Positions 43,108-52,448 of a DNA stretch of 64,000 nt are shown piece by piece; position 1 is the first letter of the stretch, and every line of letters begins with the position of its first letter. Both the position numbers and the translations under genes were made by a program. The notes under the pieces were generated by a model. That model had not been told where the DNA came from and did not search any database. It saw only the letters and a list, made by a program, of their open reading frames with translations. This stretch comes from an uncultured Eubacteriales bacterium (GTDB taxonomy: Bacteria > Bacillota > Clostridia > Oscillospirales > Acutalibacteraceae): positions 30,254-94,253 of the forward strand of contig CAKUFK010000011.1 in NCBI GenBank assembly GCA_934647945.1. Reading direction: 5' to 3'.

Positions 43108-44466
43108 ATGGCACCGAAAGCGAAAACCGTATATGTCTGCTCGAGCTGCGGCTTCGAATCCCCCCGCTGGGGCGGGAAATGCCCTTCCTGCGGGGAGTGG
43201 AATACCCTGTCCGAGGAGGTACGCGCCCCCCAGAGGGCGGCCGCATCCGGCTCTGCCGCCGGCCGGGCGGCGGATGTCCGCTCCCTTCGGGATATCCATC
43301 CCGAAGGGGAACAGCGCACCCGCACCGGGCTGTCCGAGCTCGACCGGGTACTGGGGGGCGGTATCGTCCGGGGCGCGCTGATGCTCATCGGCGGCGATCC
43401 GGGGATCGGCAAATCCACCCTGCTGCTCCAGATCTGCGAGCACGTGGGGCGGGAGATGTCGATCCTGTATGTCTCGGGGGAGGAATCTCAGAGGCAGATC
43501 AAGCTGCGGGCCGACCGGCTGGGGGTGCAGAGCGACAGCCTTTCCGTCCTGTGCGAAACCGACATGGAAACCGTCATCGGCGCCATGCAGGAGCATCGGC
43601 CCGACCTGCTCATCCTCGATTCGATTCAGACGATGTGTCTCGCGGACATTTCCTCCTCCCCCGGCAGCGTCACCCAGGTACGGGAATGCACCGCGGCGGT
43701 GATGCGGGCTGCCAAGGCGGCCGATATCCCGGTTTTCATCGTCGGGCATGTCAACAAGGACGGGGCGATCGCCGGGCCCAAGGTGATGGAGCATATCGTG
43801 GACTGCGTCCTCTATTTCGAGGGGGATCCCCATACCAGCTACCGGATGCTCCGCTGTGTGAAAAACCGCTACGGCGCCACGAATGAAATCGGCGTGTTCG
43901 AAATGCGGGACCGGGGGCTCGCCGAGGTGGAAAACCCCTCCATGATGCTGCTCTCCGGCCGCCCGGTCAATGTCAGCGGCACCTGTGTGGCCTGCGCGAT
44001 GGAGGGCTCCCGCCCGTTGCTGGCGGAGGTGCAGGGGCTGGTATCTCCGACGGCGTTCGGGAATCCCCGCCGGATGTCCACCGGGTTCGACAGCAACCGC
44101 CTGTCCCTGCTTTTGGCGGTGCTCGAAAAACGGGCGGGCTATTTCTTTTCCAATCTCGACGCCTATCTCAACGTCGTGGGCGGGCTGCGGCTGGACGAAC
44201 CCGCCGCCGACCTGCCGGTGGCTTTGGCACTGGTGTCCAGCCTCAAGGACAAGCCGGTCGACGAAGGGGTGGTGGCGTTCGGTGAGGTGGGGCTGGCCGG
44301 GGAAATCCGGGCGGTGGCCAACGCCGAGGCCCGCGTGATGGAGGCGTCTCGCTTGGGATTTACCCGGATTCTGGTACCGGAGCACAACCTCAAAGGGCTG
44401 TCTTCGGTCTCGGGCATCCAAGTGGTGGGGGTGCGCACCCTGCGGGATGCCTACGAGCAATTGTAA
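43108..44466 (+). CDS. radA: DNA repair protein RadA
   Basis: 452 residues from the ATG at 43108 (GAAAGGA upstream). All RadA parts are present: a C4 zinc finger (Cys 11, 14, 25, 28), Walker A GGDPGIGKSTLL, the RadA-specific KNRYGATNEIGVFEM block and a C-terminal Lon-protease-like domain without the protease catalytic dyad (DLPVALALVSSLKDKPVDE). RadA is a DnaB-like helicase that promotes branch migration in homologous recombination. The gene is ended by a strong terminator. Confidence 0.97.
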   Translation: MAPKAKTVYVCSSCGFESPRWGGKCPSCGEWNTLSEEVRAPQRAAASGSAAGRAADVRSLRDIHPEGEQRTRTGLSELDRVLGGGIVRGALMLIGGDPGIGKSTLLLQICEHVGREMSILYVSGEESQRQIKLRADRLGVQSDSLSVLCETDMETVIGAMQEHRPDLLILDSIQTMCLADISSSPGSVTQVRECTAAVMRAAKAADIPVFIVGHVNKDGAIAGPKVMEHIVDCVLYFEGDPHTSYRMLRCVKNRYGATNEIGVFEMRDRGLAEVENPSMMLLSGRPVNVSGTCVACAMEGSRPLLAEVQGLVSPTAFGNPRRMSTGFDSNRLSLLLAVLEKRAGYFFSNLDAYLNVVGGLRLDEPAADLPVALALVSSLKDKPVDEGVVAFGEVGLAGEIRAVANAEARVMEASRLGFTRILVPEHNLKGLSSVSGIQVVGVRTLRDAYEQL

Positions 44467-44472
44467 GGGATT

Positions 44473-44521
44473 AAAAACACCAGCCGTTCCCGGCATTGCC
44501 GGGAACGGCTGGTGTTTTTTC
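44473..44521 (+). terminator. Strong terminator after radA
   Basis: A perfect stem of about 22 bp (44473-44494 with 44498-44519, loop ATT) ending in six T. Confidence 0.93.
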
Positions 44522-44920
44522 GAAGGATACAGTAACCAGCACAATCCCCGGGGACCTTGGGCCTCCGGAGACGGCGCTTGTATCGGCGTCAATGCCGATT
44601 TTTATCAAGAGAAAACGGCCGGTAGCCCGGGGGTTCGGGGGATCCTCCTTCCTCCCCCCCCCGGCACGTCTCTCCCCTTTCCTTTTATAACAACGTGGGG
44701 ATCGGGGCGCAACCGGCTTTGTCCGCGCTCAGACCAGCCCTTTCTTGGTGATAAGAAGAGGCCGGCGGGCCGTATTTCCGTTGCGGCATGTCCGCGCTCC
44801 CGCCGCCATACGCTTTGGCGTGGGGCAGGTATGGCAAAGCCTCTGCCACGGACGCTGCCGGTAGGGACATGCCGGCCCGTTTGCGGAGGAGGAAATGCAA
44901 GAGGGGGATAACCCCGGCTG
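44522..44920. repeat. Intergenic region with a degenerate dispersed repeat
   Basis: 399 bases without a convincing gene. CGATTTTTATCAAGAGAAAA (44596-44615) matches motifs at 47046-47065 and 58844-58863. The following C-rich and CTTTCTTGGTGATAAGAA blocks echo, in part of the same order, the 47020-47240 region, so this looks like a decayed copy of an intergenic repeat. Confidence 0.4.
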
Positions 44921-45448
44921 TTATGGCTTGGGAATACACAGCCGGGACAGATCGACACCCTCCCGTTCCAGCAGCCACCGTTTGGTCTCGATTCCCCCGG
45001 CGTAACCGGTCAGGCTCCCGTTGGAACCGACCACCCGATGGCAGGGGATGATGATGGAGATGGGGTTGTGTCCGACCGCCCCGCCCACCGCCTGGCCGGA
45101 CAGGCTTTTCCACCCCATCCTCGCGGCCATTTCCCGGGCGATATCTCCATAGGTGACGACTTCCCCGTAGGGGATCCGCATCAGGAGGCTCCATACAGCC
45201 TGCCGGAAATCGCTGCCGGCCGGCTGCAGCGGCAGCTCCGAAGCCGCGGGCCTCAAGCCAGAAAAATAACGATCGAGCCAGTTTTTCGTGGCATGGAAAA
45301 CCGGAATTTCGTCCGCGGTGGTGAGGGGGTCTGGAACGGAAGCCCCAAAGTACGCCTGGCCCTCCAGCCATAGGCCGACGAGATGATCCCCGTGGCAGGC
45401 GAGCGTCAAGCTGCCGATGGGGGAGGAATACGTGGTTTTATAATACAT
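44921..45448 (-). CDS. ogt: Methylated-DNA-protein-cysteine methyltransferase
   Basis: 175 residues, full length for the Ogt/AdaB family. The active-site block IIIPCHRVVG carries the acceptor Cys, with the helix-turn-helix segment GDIAREMAARMG and the substrate loop NGSLTGYAGG. AGGAGG lies seven bases before the ATG. The enzyme removes the methyl group from O6-methylguanine in a suicide reaction. It stands alone, convergent with radA. Confidence 0.96.
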   Translation of the reverse strand: MYYKTTYSSPIGSLTLACHGDHLVGLWLEGQAYFGASVPDPLTTADEIPVFHATKNWLDRYFSGLRPAASELPLQPAGSDFRQAVWSLLMRIPYGEVVTYGDIAREMAARMGWKSLSGQAVGGAVGHNPISIIIPCHRVVGSNGSLTGYAGGIETKRWLLEREGVDLSRLCIPKP

Positions 45449-46104
45449 ACCAATGCCTCCTTATGGCTGCTTCGAAACGGGATGGCGCCCTCTTTCAGCC
45501 CGTTACAGGCGGGTTAGCGTTAGGGCGGAGCCGCTGTTTGTGCGTCCATCCGGCAAACAGGGGAACGCCGGTCAGAACCGCGCAGCGGAATCCCGGCCGA
45601 TATGGGCCGGAACAGTATTGGGGACGGCGGCCCCTTGATCCGGCTCTCCCCCGGTTCTGCCTCCGTTCCATGTGAAGATGTCCCACCGGAACATGCCTGT
45701 TCTTCAGCCCGGCGGCCGGTGGGGCCGGGTACACCCAGACCGCTTTGCCGGACAGGCGGAAACAGGACGATTCTGACAGAATTATACCATAAAACGGCTC
45801 TAATAGCGACGGAAGCAGGCCGAATCTGGCTAAAACTAGTTCTGTTTTGTTGTATATTTTTATATTTTTAATACAAATAGTAATATATATAAAGATATAC
45901 CAATCGGCCGGCAGCGTTTGAATTCCTCGAATATGAAGAAACGGCGGTGAGCAAGCCGGTCGGAATATGCGTCGGTGACCGGTCCGGCGTTTGCTTCAGG
46001 ACACCATCCGGAACGTGGGCACTCAATCCATTGTTACAAAGAAGACAGCCCGAAGTCTCCGGAGCCTGCCGGCCATACCCCATCATCGGCTAGGCTGGAC
46101 AAAC
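45449..46104. other. Long intergenic region
   Basis: About 656 bases. I find no gene with a ribosome binding site and family signal. The middle (45845-45900) is a very AT-rich tract. A GC hairpin at the right edge ends the next minus-strand gene. Nothing else stands out. Confidence 0.4.
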
Positions 46105-46136
46105 AAGGCGGCTCCCGTTGTACGGAGCCGCCTTTT
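46105..46136. terminator. Terminator of the small membrane protein gene
   Basis: An 11-bp stem AAGGCGGCTCC with its complement, TTTT on the plus side and TTGTTTG on the minus side, seven bases after the minus-strand stop codon. Confidence 0.75.
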
Positions 46137-46142
46137 CGGATA

Positions 46143-46562
46143 TTACATGCCGGAGATTTCTGGGGTGTCTGTCCGTTCATCCTTGCCGTGGGGAGGGGAT
46201 GGGCGCCGGATCCTCCGGTCGCGGGTATGGACGGCATAGCCGATCCAGGCGGCGAGGCAGCCTGTTGCCGGGCCTAAGGTAAAGAGCAGCAAGCCAGCCC
46301 AAAAGAAACCGTCCCATCCAACCGAGCGGGTAAGGCCCCACACAAAAACCAGGAGCGCTCCCCCTATCACAACCAGCGGGAGGACGGCCAACCATTTTCG
46401 CCGCAGCACACGGCACAGCAGCAACTGGAGACAGAAGGCCGGGATAACGGGAAAGCCCAGCATCATCCAGGACGGCATAGAGGCACAGATGGCCAACACG
46501 AGATAGAAAAACAGGGTTGCGGCAAAAAGCAGAAGCAGTCTTCGATTTGTCCGGTTTTCCAT
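46143..46562 (-). CDS. Small polytopic membrane protein
   Basis: 139 residues from the ATG at 46562 (MENRTNRRLLLLF); AAAGGGG lies 12 bases upstream, a little far. Four hydrophobic segments fill most of the protein, and the last 25 residues are charged. The longer upstream frame is Cys/Arg-rich and not membrane-like, so I leave it out. No family recognised. Single gene with its own terminator. Confidence 0.65.
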   Translation of the reverse strand: MENRTNRRLLLLFAATLFFYLVLAICASMPSWMMLGFPVIPAFCLQLLLCRVLRRKWLAVLPLVVIGGALLVFVWGLTRSVGWDGFFWAGLLLFTLGPATGCLAAWIGYAVHTRDRRIRRPSPPHGKDERTDTPEISGM

Positions 46563-46923
46563 AATAATCACACACCCCTTTCGAGTGCCGGTTCCGGCAA
46601 AGCCGGAAAGGCACAAAACCCGTCTGAAAGAAAGGCGTCCGCCTTTTTTCAAACTATCCCCCTTTATTGTACGGTCGGCCTCATGAGGTACAGATTTGTG
46701 ACCAATGCAATCCCCTGGGCGGCAGGTTAAACGGTCTTTCGGTATGTCCGCGCACAAAGACCGCGATCCCAGAAAAAACTGTCCCATGAGCGGCCACCCA
46801 CTTTTGGCCAAGCTTCAGCTCGCAGTCTTAAAAGTGGGCAAAAGGTCTCCCAGGTGATCGGCCGGTTTTCCTATAAAGAAAACCGGCAATCACGTGTTTT
46901 CCTGGAAGAAACGCCCGTCCAGC

Positions 46924-47018
46924 AAGGGGGCCCGAGGCCCCCGGGGTTGGAGCGGGTGCGGGGCTGAATAAATACAGCAACCCCCAAAAAACGGGGCGGC
47001 AGCCCCTTTCCGTATAAA
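46924..47018 (+). repeat. G/C-rich repeat, left copy of an inverted pair
   Basis: Shares GGGGGCCCG, GGTGCGGGGCTGAA and several CCCC/GGGG blocks in order with the reverse complement of 47378-47463; by eye about three quarters of positions agree. A partial copy may lie near 58480-58515. Confidence 0.55.
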
Positions 47019-47377
47019 GTCCGGGTCGGGTGTCGGCGTCCGAGTCGATTTTCATAGAGAGAAAATCGACAGAATCACCTGGGGTTCCAAGGGGGAACCC
47101 CTTGGCATTTCTTTCCCTCCTTTCTTGACATCAAGAAAGGGGATGCCCCGCGGTATAAGCGGGGAAAGAACTCTTTTCAATCTGTCCGCACATACCGCGC
47201 GGAATCCGGCTGAAGGGGATATCGAATGCGCGGCCACGCCCTTTCTCCGCGTGGAGAACTCGTTCGGGACCGGACGTTCCGAACGGAGCAAAGAGATGCC
47301 GGGAGCTTTGCTCCAGTAAATTTGTCAATTTTCTCTTCATCAAAACAGGCGGGTACGGCGTCCCCTGAACCAACATT

Positions 47378-47463
47378 CATACAAAAAAGGGAGGCAGCCC
47401 CGTGGGTGGGGCCACTGCATTTTTCAGCCCCGCACCCAGCCCAGGGAGCACCGGGCCCCCTGT
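47378..47463 (-). repeat. G/C-rich repeat, right copy of an inverted pair
   Basis: Read on the minus strand it matches 46924-47018, including GGGTGCGGGGCTGAA. The pair encloses about 360 bases of structured, non-coding DNA. Confidence 0.55.
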
Positions 47464-47492
47464 CCCCTCTGCGCTGCAACGCCCTATCCTTT

Positions 47493-48845
47493 TCAGGAAA
47501 GGGAAAACAGGATTTCCGACGTATTCGGAGGGATCAGCCGGATACCTCCCTGGTACCCCGCCTGACGGCAGATGGCATCCCAATCGTCCAGGATGAAACG
47601 GGAATAGGCATCGGCGTCCCCGTCCACCCAGAGGCGCACGAGCGTCCGGTCCTGCTCCCGGGCCTCCCGGATCAGGGCGGCGACATCGGCCGCGGAGTAG
47701 GAGGTGTAGACGAGGCCCCTGGAGCGGTAATAGTGCGCGGCCGTGTCCGTGCAGGCGGGCAGGGGATAGCCGCTCTCAGCATCGATCTCGTGATCCCGCC
47801 GGATCTCCTCGTCGGTGAGGTTGAAATAGGCGTACGAGATGAAGTCGAAGCCGGTCTGGCCCACCGGATCGTCCCAGGTGGGATCGAGATGATAATAGGC
47901 GCCGTCGATGCGCACCACGTTCCAGGCGTGGGTTTCCCCTTTGCTCGATCCGGTGGCCATCAGGCATTGGATCCCCGCCTGATACAGCAAGTACTGCATG
48001 GCCCGGGCGTAGCCCTCGCAGACCGCGACACGGTCCACGATCGCACCGTACGCATTATAGATATTGGGTTTATCCAGCCCGGTATCGTAAGAGACCGCTT
48101 GGACCAGCCGGTCGTGCAGGAGCCGTTCCCGTTCCGCTTCGGGCATGCCGCCGTCGATCCCCTCCAGCATCCCGGCGGCGGCGGTTTCGAAGGCGGCCTT
48201 GGCCTCGGTGAGGGCGCTCCCTGTCAGGCTGTAGCTCAGGGTGATGGTCAGCACGGTGTTTCCGGCGTAGGTATAGGAGAATTTGCCGGTGGTCTGGTCC
48301 AGCCAGAAGTGCTGCGGATAGTCGAACCGGTAATAGGTCAGCACCGCCGTCAGCTCGTCCGGCGTGAGCGGATACTGGGAATCCTTTAAAGAAATGGTGG
48401 TTTCACACGCCTCCACCCCCGCGACCAGCCGGTAATACGCCGCGACGAGATTGTCCGACCGGGGCATCGATTGGAGGACCTGCAGCCCATAATACGCGGT
48501 TTTCCGTATCGGGGTCAGACCCGCGCAGAGGGGCTCGTCCTCCTCCGGCGGGAGCGCAGGAGGAGCTTCGGATACGTCGTCCGGATCCGCCACCTGTACC
48601 GGTACCGTTGTGGCAGCGGCGGTGGCAGGGGCCGTCGTGGGCTCCGGCAGGACGATCTGGCTCCATCCGGAATGGGTGGAGGAACCGGGGGCCGGAATGC
48701 CGCTCCCGTCCGTGTCTGAGGCGGCGGATTCCCCCGCCGGTTCTCCCGGCCCGTCACACCCGGTCAGGGAAAAGAGCATGAGAACCAGGACCGCCCATAT
48801 GGCGGCCGCTCTGCGCAGCGGTGTTACGGGGCCGGTCGTCCGCAT
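47493..48845 (-). CDS. Transglutaminase-like lipoprotein
   Basis: 450 residues from the ATG at 48845, which has AAGGAGG upstream. Lipoprotein signal with lipobox LTGC, then a Pro/Thr/Ala/Glu-rich tether to about residue 115. The C-terminal half is a transglutaminase-core domain with the Cys-His-Asp triad in RVAVCEGYARAMQYLL, GETHAWNVVRI and YYHLDPTWDD. In bacteria this fold is usually a peptidase or a wall/peptide-modifying enzyme. It should act on the outer face of the membrane. Substrate unknown; it stands alone. Confidence 0.9.
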   Translation of the reverse strand: MRTTGPVTPLRRAAAIWAVLVLMLFSLTGCDGPGEPAGESAASDTDGSGIPAPGSSTHSGWSQIVLPEPTTAPATAAATTVPVQVADPDDVSEAPPALPPEEDEPLCAGLTPIRKTAYYGLQVLQSMPRSDNLVAAYYRLVAGVEACETTISLKDSQYPLTPDELTAVLTYYRFDYPQHFWLDQTTGKFSYTYAGNTVLTITLSYSLTGSALTEAKAAFETAAAGMLEGIDGGMPEAERERLLHDRLVQAVSYDTGLDKPNIYNAYGAIVDRVAVCEGYARAMQYLLYQAGIQCLMATGSSKGETHAWNVVRIDGAYYHLDPTWDDPVGQTGFDFISYAYFNLTDEEIRRDHEIDAESGYPLPACTDTAAHYYRSRGLVYTSYSAADVAALIREAREQDRTLVRLWVDGDADAYSRFILDDWDAICRQAGYQGGIRLIPPNTSEILFSLS

Positions 48846-48930
48846 AGGGCGCCTCCTTCCATGGCGGATGAAAAACGGGGTTTTATCCATCATATCATAT
48901 TCCCGATAAAAAGAAAATGGGTATCCGCCG

Positions 48931-48958
48931 TTGCGGCCGGGAAAATCTGTGGTATACT
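48931..48958 (+). promoter_or_regulatory. Promoter of the PHP-domain gene
   Basis: TTGCGG, 16 bases, TATACT, 45 bases before the start codon. Confidence 0.5.
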
Positions 48959-49003
48959 AGACACAGCCGTTTTCGCGATCTTACAGGAAGGAAGGACCCC
49001 CGT

Positions 49004-49813
49004 ATGCCGTTTGCCCCTCTCGCGGATATGCACACCCACACCGACTCCTCGCCCGATTCGAAAGCACCGATCGTCTCTATGTGCGAGGCGGCCCTGCGTC
49101 TGGGTCTACCCGCCCTGGCCGTCACCGACCATGTGGAAATGACCAGTTTTCTGGCGGACGGGTACGACAAGAGCAGCGAGCGTTCCTACCGCCAGACCCT
49201 CGAGATGCGGGAGCGCTACGCCGGACGGCTGGAGATCCTCACCGGCGTGGAGCTGGGTGAGCCGATGTTTGACCGGGAACGGTCCGCCCGCCTGCTGAGG
49301 GGGCATCCCTACGATTTCGTGCTCGGGTCCCTCCACAACCTCGAAGACGGGGTGGATTATTTTCATTACGATTACGCATCGGCGGATATCGGCGCGGTCC
49401 TGGATATCTATTTCCGCGCGGAGCTGGAACTGGTGGAGATGGGGGGGTTCCAGTCTCTGGCCCATCTGACCTACCCCATGCGGTACATGCCCGAATACAA
49501 GCGTCCGGCGGACACACGCCGCTGGCAGGATGTGATCGATACCCTATTCCGCCGGATGGCCGAACAGGGTATCGCGCTGGAAATCAATACCTCCGGCCTG
49601 CGTCAGGCCATCGGGCAGACCTCGCCCGACCTGCCGCTCATCCGCCGCTTCCGGGAGCTGGGCGGGGAAAACATCACCATTGGTTCCGACGCCCACCGCC
49701 CCGAGGACGTGGGCGCCGGCCTGGAAACCGCGGCGGCGCTCGCGCTTGAAGCGGGGTTCCGGGACATCTGCCAGTTCCGGGAGGGAAAACCGGTCCATAT
49801 CCGGATCGGCTGA
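49004..49813 (+). CDS. PHP-domain phosphatase, histidinol-phosphatase type
   Basis: 269 residues from the ATG at 49004, which has GGAAGGA upstream. Metal-binding PHP motifs are visible: DMHTHTDSSPD at the start, AVTDHVEM, VELGEP, LGSLHNLED, LEINTSGLR and IGSDAHRPEDVG. This is the HisK/HisJ type of histidinol-phosphatase. No other his gene is nearby, so it may serve histidine synthesis or hydrolyse another phosphoester. Single-gene unit. Confidence 0.88.
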   Translation: MPFAPLADMHTHTDSSPDSKAPIVSMCEAALRLGLPALAVTDHVEMTSFLADGYDKSSERSYRQTLEMRERYAGRLEILTGVELGEPMFDRERSARLLRGHPYDFVLGSLHNLEDGVDYFHYDYASADIGAVLDIYFRAELELVEMGGFQSLAHLTYPMRYMPEYKRPADTRRWQDVIDTLFRRMAEQGIALEINTSGLRQAIGQTSPDLPLIRRFRELGGENITIGSDAHRPEDVGAGLETAAALALEAGFRDICQFREGKPVHIRIG

Positions 49814-49842
49814 GCCGGAAGCCGGCCCGTGCCGCTCTGCCC

Positions 49843-49871
49843 TTGTGTTTTGCCGGCCTTTCGTGTATAAT
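49843..49871 (+). promoter_or_regulatory. Promoter of the Lrp-aminotransferase unit
   Basis: TTGTGT, 17 bases, TATAAT, 36 bases before the start of the regulator gene. Confidence 0.7.
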
Positions 49872-49906
49872 ACAACAATTCCCACGATTTTAAAGGAGGA
49901 AACACC

Positions 49907-50380
49907 ATGGATAAGCTGCTCAAACTGCTGGACACCAACGCCCGGCTGACCAACGCCCAGCTCGCGGTGATGCTGGACCGGCCGGAGGCCGAGGTGGCGG
50001 CCCAGATCGCCGCCCTCGAACGAAGCGGCGTTATCCGTGCGTATAAGGCCCTCATCGACTGGGACCGGACCGAGCGGGAGTATGTCACCGCCATCATCGA
50101 GCTCAAGGTGACCCCTAAACGCGACCTCGGGTTCGAAGCCGTGGCGGAAACCATTATGCGCTTCGAAGAGGTGGAGAGCGTCTATCTGATGTCGGGTGGT
50201 TACGATCTGTCCGTCTTCGTCAACGGCCGGACCTTCCGGGACGTGGCTATGTTCGTCGCCAAACGGCTGTCTACGCTGGATTCGGTGCTGTCCACCGCCA
50301 CCCATTTCGTCCTGCGCCGGTACAAGGACAACGGCGTCATGTTCCTGGGAGACGAAAAGGACGAGAGAGGAGCCCTGTGA
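49907..50380 (+). CDS. Lrp/AsnC-family transcriptional regulator
   Basis: 157 residues: an N-terminal winged helix (LLDTNARLTNAQLAVMLDRP) and a C-terminal RAM ligand-binding domain (YVTAIIELKVTPKRDLGFEA, VYLMSGGYDLSVFVNG). AAGGAGG lies upstream. It is followed after four bases by an aminotransferase gene, and such pairs are common, so it probably senses an amino acid and controls its neighbour and itself. Confidence 0.93.
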   Translation: MDKLLKLLDTNARLTNAQLAVMLDRPEAEVAAQIAALERSGVIRAYKALIDWDRTEREYVTAIIELKVTPKRDLGFEAVAETIMRFEEVESVYLMSGGYDLSVFVNGRTFRDVAMFVAKRLSTLDSVLSTATHFVLRRYKDNGVMFLGDEKDERGAL

Positions 50381-50384
50381 ACCC

Positions 50385-51560
50385 ATGAATTACGAGACGC
50401 TCATCAATCCGATCCTGCGGGGGCTGAGGCCGTCGGGGATTCGGAAGTTTTTTGATATCGCGAATGAAATGGAGGACGTTATCACCCTCTCCATCGGGGA
50501 ACCGGACTTCTCCACCCCCTGGCATATCCGCCAGGAAGGGATCCGCTCACTAGAAAAGGGGAAGACCTGGTATACGGCCAATGCAGGGCTGCTCCGGCTG
50601 CGGGAGGCGATCGCGGGTTACACGATGCGGCATATCGGGGTGGCGTATGAGCCCAAAACCGAGGTGCTCGTCACCGTCGGGGGCAGCGAAGCCATCGATT
50701 TGTGCCTGCGCGCCCTGGTTTGCCCCGGGGACGAGGTGCTCATCCCCCAGCCGAGCTTCGTCTGCTACGAGCCCCTGACCGTGATGGCGGGCGGCACGGC
50801 TGTCCCGATCGTGACCAAAGCGGAGGACGGATTCCGCCTGACGGCCGAGGCTCTGCGGGCGGCCCTGACCCCCAAGACCAAGCTGCTCATCCTGCCCTAT
50901 CCCAACAACCCGACCGGCGGTGTGATGCGGAAGGAGCATCTCGAGGCGATTGCCGCCGTGCTGCGGGATACCGACGTGATGGTGCTGTCGGATGAAATTT
51001 ACGGGGGGCTGACCTATGGCTTTGCCCCCCATGTGAGCATCGCGTCCCTGCCGGGGATGCGGGAGCGCACCGTGCTGGTGGACGGTTTTTCGAAGTCCTT
51101 TGCGATGACGGGCTGGCGGCTGGGATATGCCTGCGCCCCGGCCCCGGTGATGAAGCCGATGGTCAAGCTCCATCAGTTCGCGCTGATGTGCGCACCCACC
51201 ACCGCGCAGTATGCGGCGGTCGAGGCGATGGAGAACGGGGACGAGGATGTCGAACGGATGCGGGCGGATTACGACGTGCGCCGCCGCTTTATCGTGGACG
51301 AGCTCAACAAGATGGGGCTCACCTGCTTTGAACCCGAGGGGGCGTTTTACGTCTTCCCATCGGTGAAAAAAACGGGGATGGATTCGGATACCTTCTGCGA
51401 GTCCCTGCTGCGGGAAAAACGGGTCGCTGTAGTACCGGGCACGGCATTCGGGGACTGCGGCGAGGGATATGTACGGATCTCCTATTGTTATTCCCTCAAA
51501 CATATCACCGAGGCCATGCGGCGGATGCGGGCTTTCGTGGAGGAACACGCCGGCCGCTGA
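50385..51560 (+). CDS. PLP-dependent aminotransferase, class I/II
   Basis: 391 residues. Typical fold-type I blocks: SIGEPDFSTP, YTANAGLLRLREAIA, NNPTGGVM, LSDEIYGGLTYG and the PLP-binding Lys in VDGFSKSFAMTGWRLGY. It belongs to the PatA/aspartate aminotransferase group that transfers amino groups between aromatic or aspartate-family amino acids and 2-oxoglutarate; the exact substrate cannot be read from sequence. It is co-transcribed with the Lrp-type regulator. Confidence 0.93.
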   Translation: MNYETLINPILRGLRPSGIRKFFDIANEMEDVITLSIGEPDFSTPWHIRQEGIRSLEKGKTWYTANAGLLRLREAIAGYTMRHIGVAYEPKTEVLVTVGGSEAIDLCLRALVCPGDEVLIPQPSFVCYEPLTVMAGGTAVPIVTKAEDGFRLTAEALRAALTPKTKLLILPYPNNPTGGVMRKEHLEAIAAVLRDTDVMVLSDEIYGGLTYGFAPHVSIASLPGMRERTVLVDGFSKSFAMTGWRLGYACAPAPVMKPMVKLHQFALMCAPTTAQYAAVEAMENGDEDVERMRADYDVRRRFIVDELNKMGLTCFEPEGAFYVFPSVKKTGMDSDTFCESLLREKRVAVVPGTAFGDCGEGYVRISYCYSLKHITEAMRRMRAFVEEHAGR

Positions 51561-51581
51561 CCGGCAGGGAGGCTGCGATTC

Positions 51582-52448
51582 ATGAACGTAACGGTGGAGG
51601 CTCCGGCCAAAATCAACCTGACCCTCGATGTCGTCGGTCGGCGGGACGACGGGTATCATCTGGTCGAAACCGTCATGCAGGCCGTCGATCTGTGCGACCG
51701 GGTGACGGTCCGCCGGACGGACAAGCCGGGTGCCGTCTCGCTCCTGTGCGACGACGCCCGGGTGCCGGACGGGCCGGACAATACAGCCGTCCGGGCGGCA
51801 GCGGCATTTTTTGCGGCCTGCGGCCTGCCCAATCCCGGCGTGGAGATCGGGCTGCGCAAACGCATCCCCCTGCAGGCGGGCCTGGCCGGAGGAAGCGCCG
51901 ACGCCGCCGGCACCCTCGTGGCCCTCGACCGGTTGATGGATACCCGGATGACCGCCGCGGAACTGTGCGCGGTGGCGGAAACGGTCGGGGCGGATGTGCC
52001 GTTTTGTGTGCTGGGCGCGGCCGCCTATGCGGAAGGGATCGGGACGATCCTGACGCCGCTGCCCAGTCTTCCCGACTGCGCCGTCGTGATCGCAAAGCCG
52101 CTCGACGGCGTCTCCACGGCGGAGGCTTACCGTCTGGTCGACCGTGCCGCGCTCACCCGCCGCCCTCACACCGGCGCGGCGGTGGACGCGGTTTGCGCCG
52201 GGGATCTCGCGGCGGTGGCGCACGGGCTCTGCAATGTGTTCGAGGAAGCCCTGGCATTGCCCGAAGTGGCGGCGATCGGGCAGGTGATGCGGGAACACGG
52301 GACGCTCGGCTGTCGTATGACCGGAAGCGGGTCGGCGGTCTTCGGCCTTTTCGACAACGAAGAGGCGGCCCGCCGCTGCGCGGCCGCCCTCCGGCGGGAT
52401 TACGACGAGGTGTTCCAGTGCCGTCCCTGCCCTCACGGGCCGCTATAG
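51582..52448 (+). CDS. ispE: 4-diphosphocytidyl-2-C-methyl-D-erythritol kinase
   Basis: 288 residues, the usual IspE length. The N-terminal VEAPAKINLTLDVVGRRDDG with YHLVETVMQAV and the GHMP-kinase ATP loop PLQAGLAGGSADAAG are diagnostic, and MTGSGSAVFGLF is the third GHMP motif. The enzyme phosphorylates CDP-methylerythritol in the non-mevalonate isoprenoid pathway. The start lies 21 bases after the aminotransferase stop. Confidence 0.97.
   Translation: MNVTVEAPAKINLTLDVVGRRDDGYHLVETVMQAVDLCDRVTVRRTDKPGAVSLLCDDARVPDGPDNTAVRAAAAFFAACGLPNPGVEIGLRKRIPLQAGLAGGSADAAGTLVALDRLMDTRMTAAELCAVAETVGADVPFCVLGAAAYAEGIGTILTPLPSLPDCAVVIAKPLDGVSTAEAYRLVDRAALTRRPHTGAAVDAVCAGDLAAVAHGLCNVFEEALALPEVAAIGQVMREHGTLGCRMTGSGSAVFGLFDNEEAARRCAAALRRDYDEVFQCRPCPHGPL

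Larger units (their letters stand above)
46563..47492. other. Long intergenic region carrying inverted repeats
   Basis: 930 bases without a credible gene. It contains an inverted pair of about 90-base repeats (46924-47018 and 47378-47463) and, between them, the dispersed motif CGATTTTCATAGAGAGAAAA (47046), a hairpin GGGGTTCC/GGAACCCC near 47083-47102 and TTTCTTGACATCAAGAAA (47122-47139). This looks like a non-coding mobile or repetitive element. Confidence 0.45.

Noticed and set aside
44447..44911. Open frame of 154 codons after radA
   Set aside because: It starts inside radA, reads through the radA terminator and consists of low-complexity sequence.
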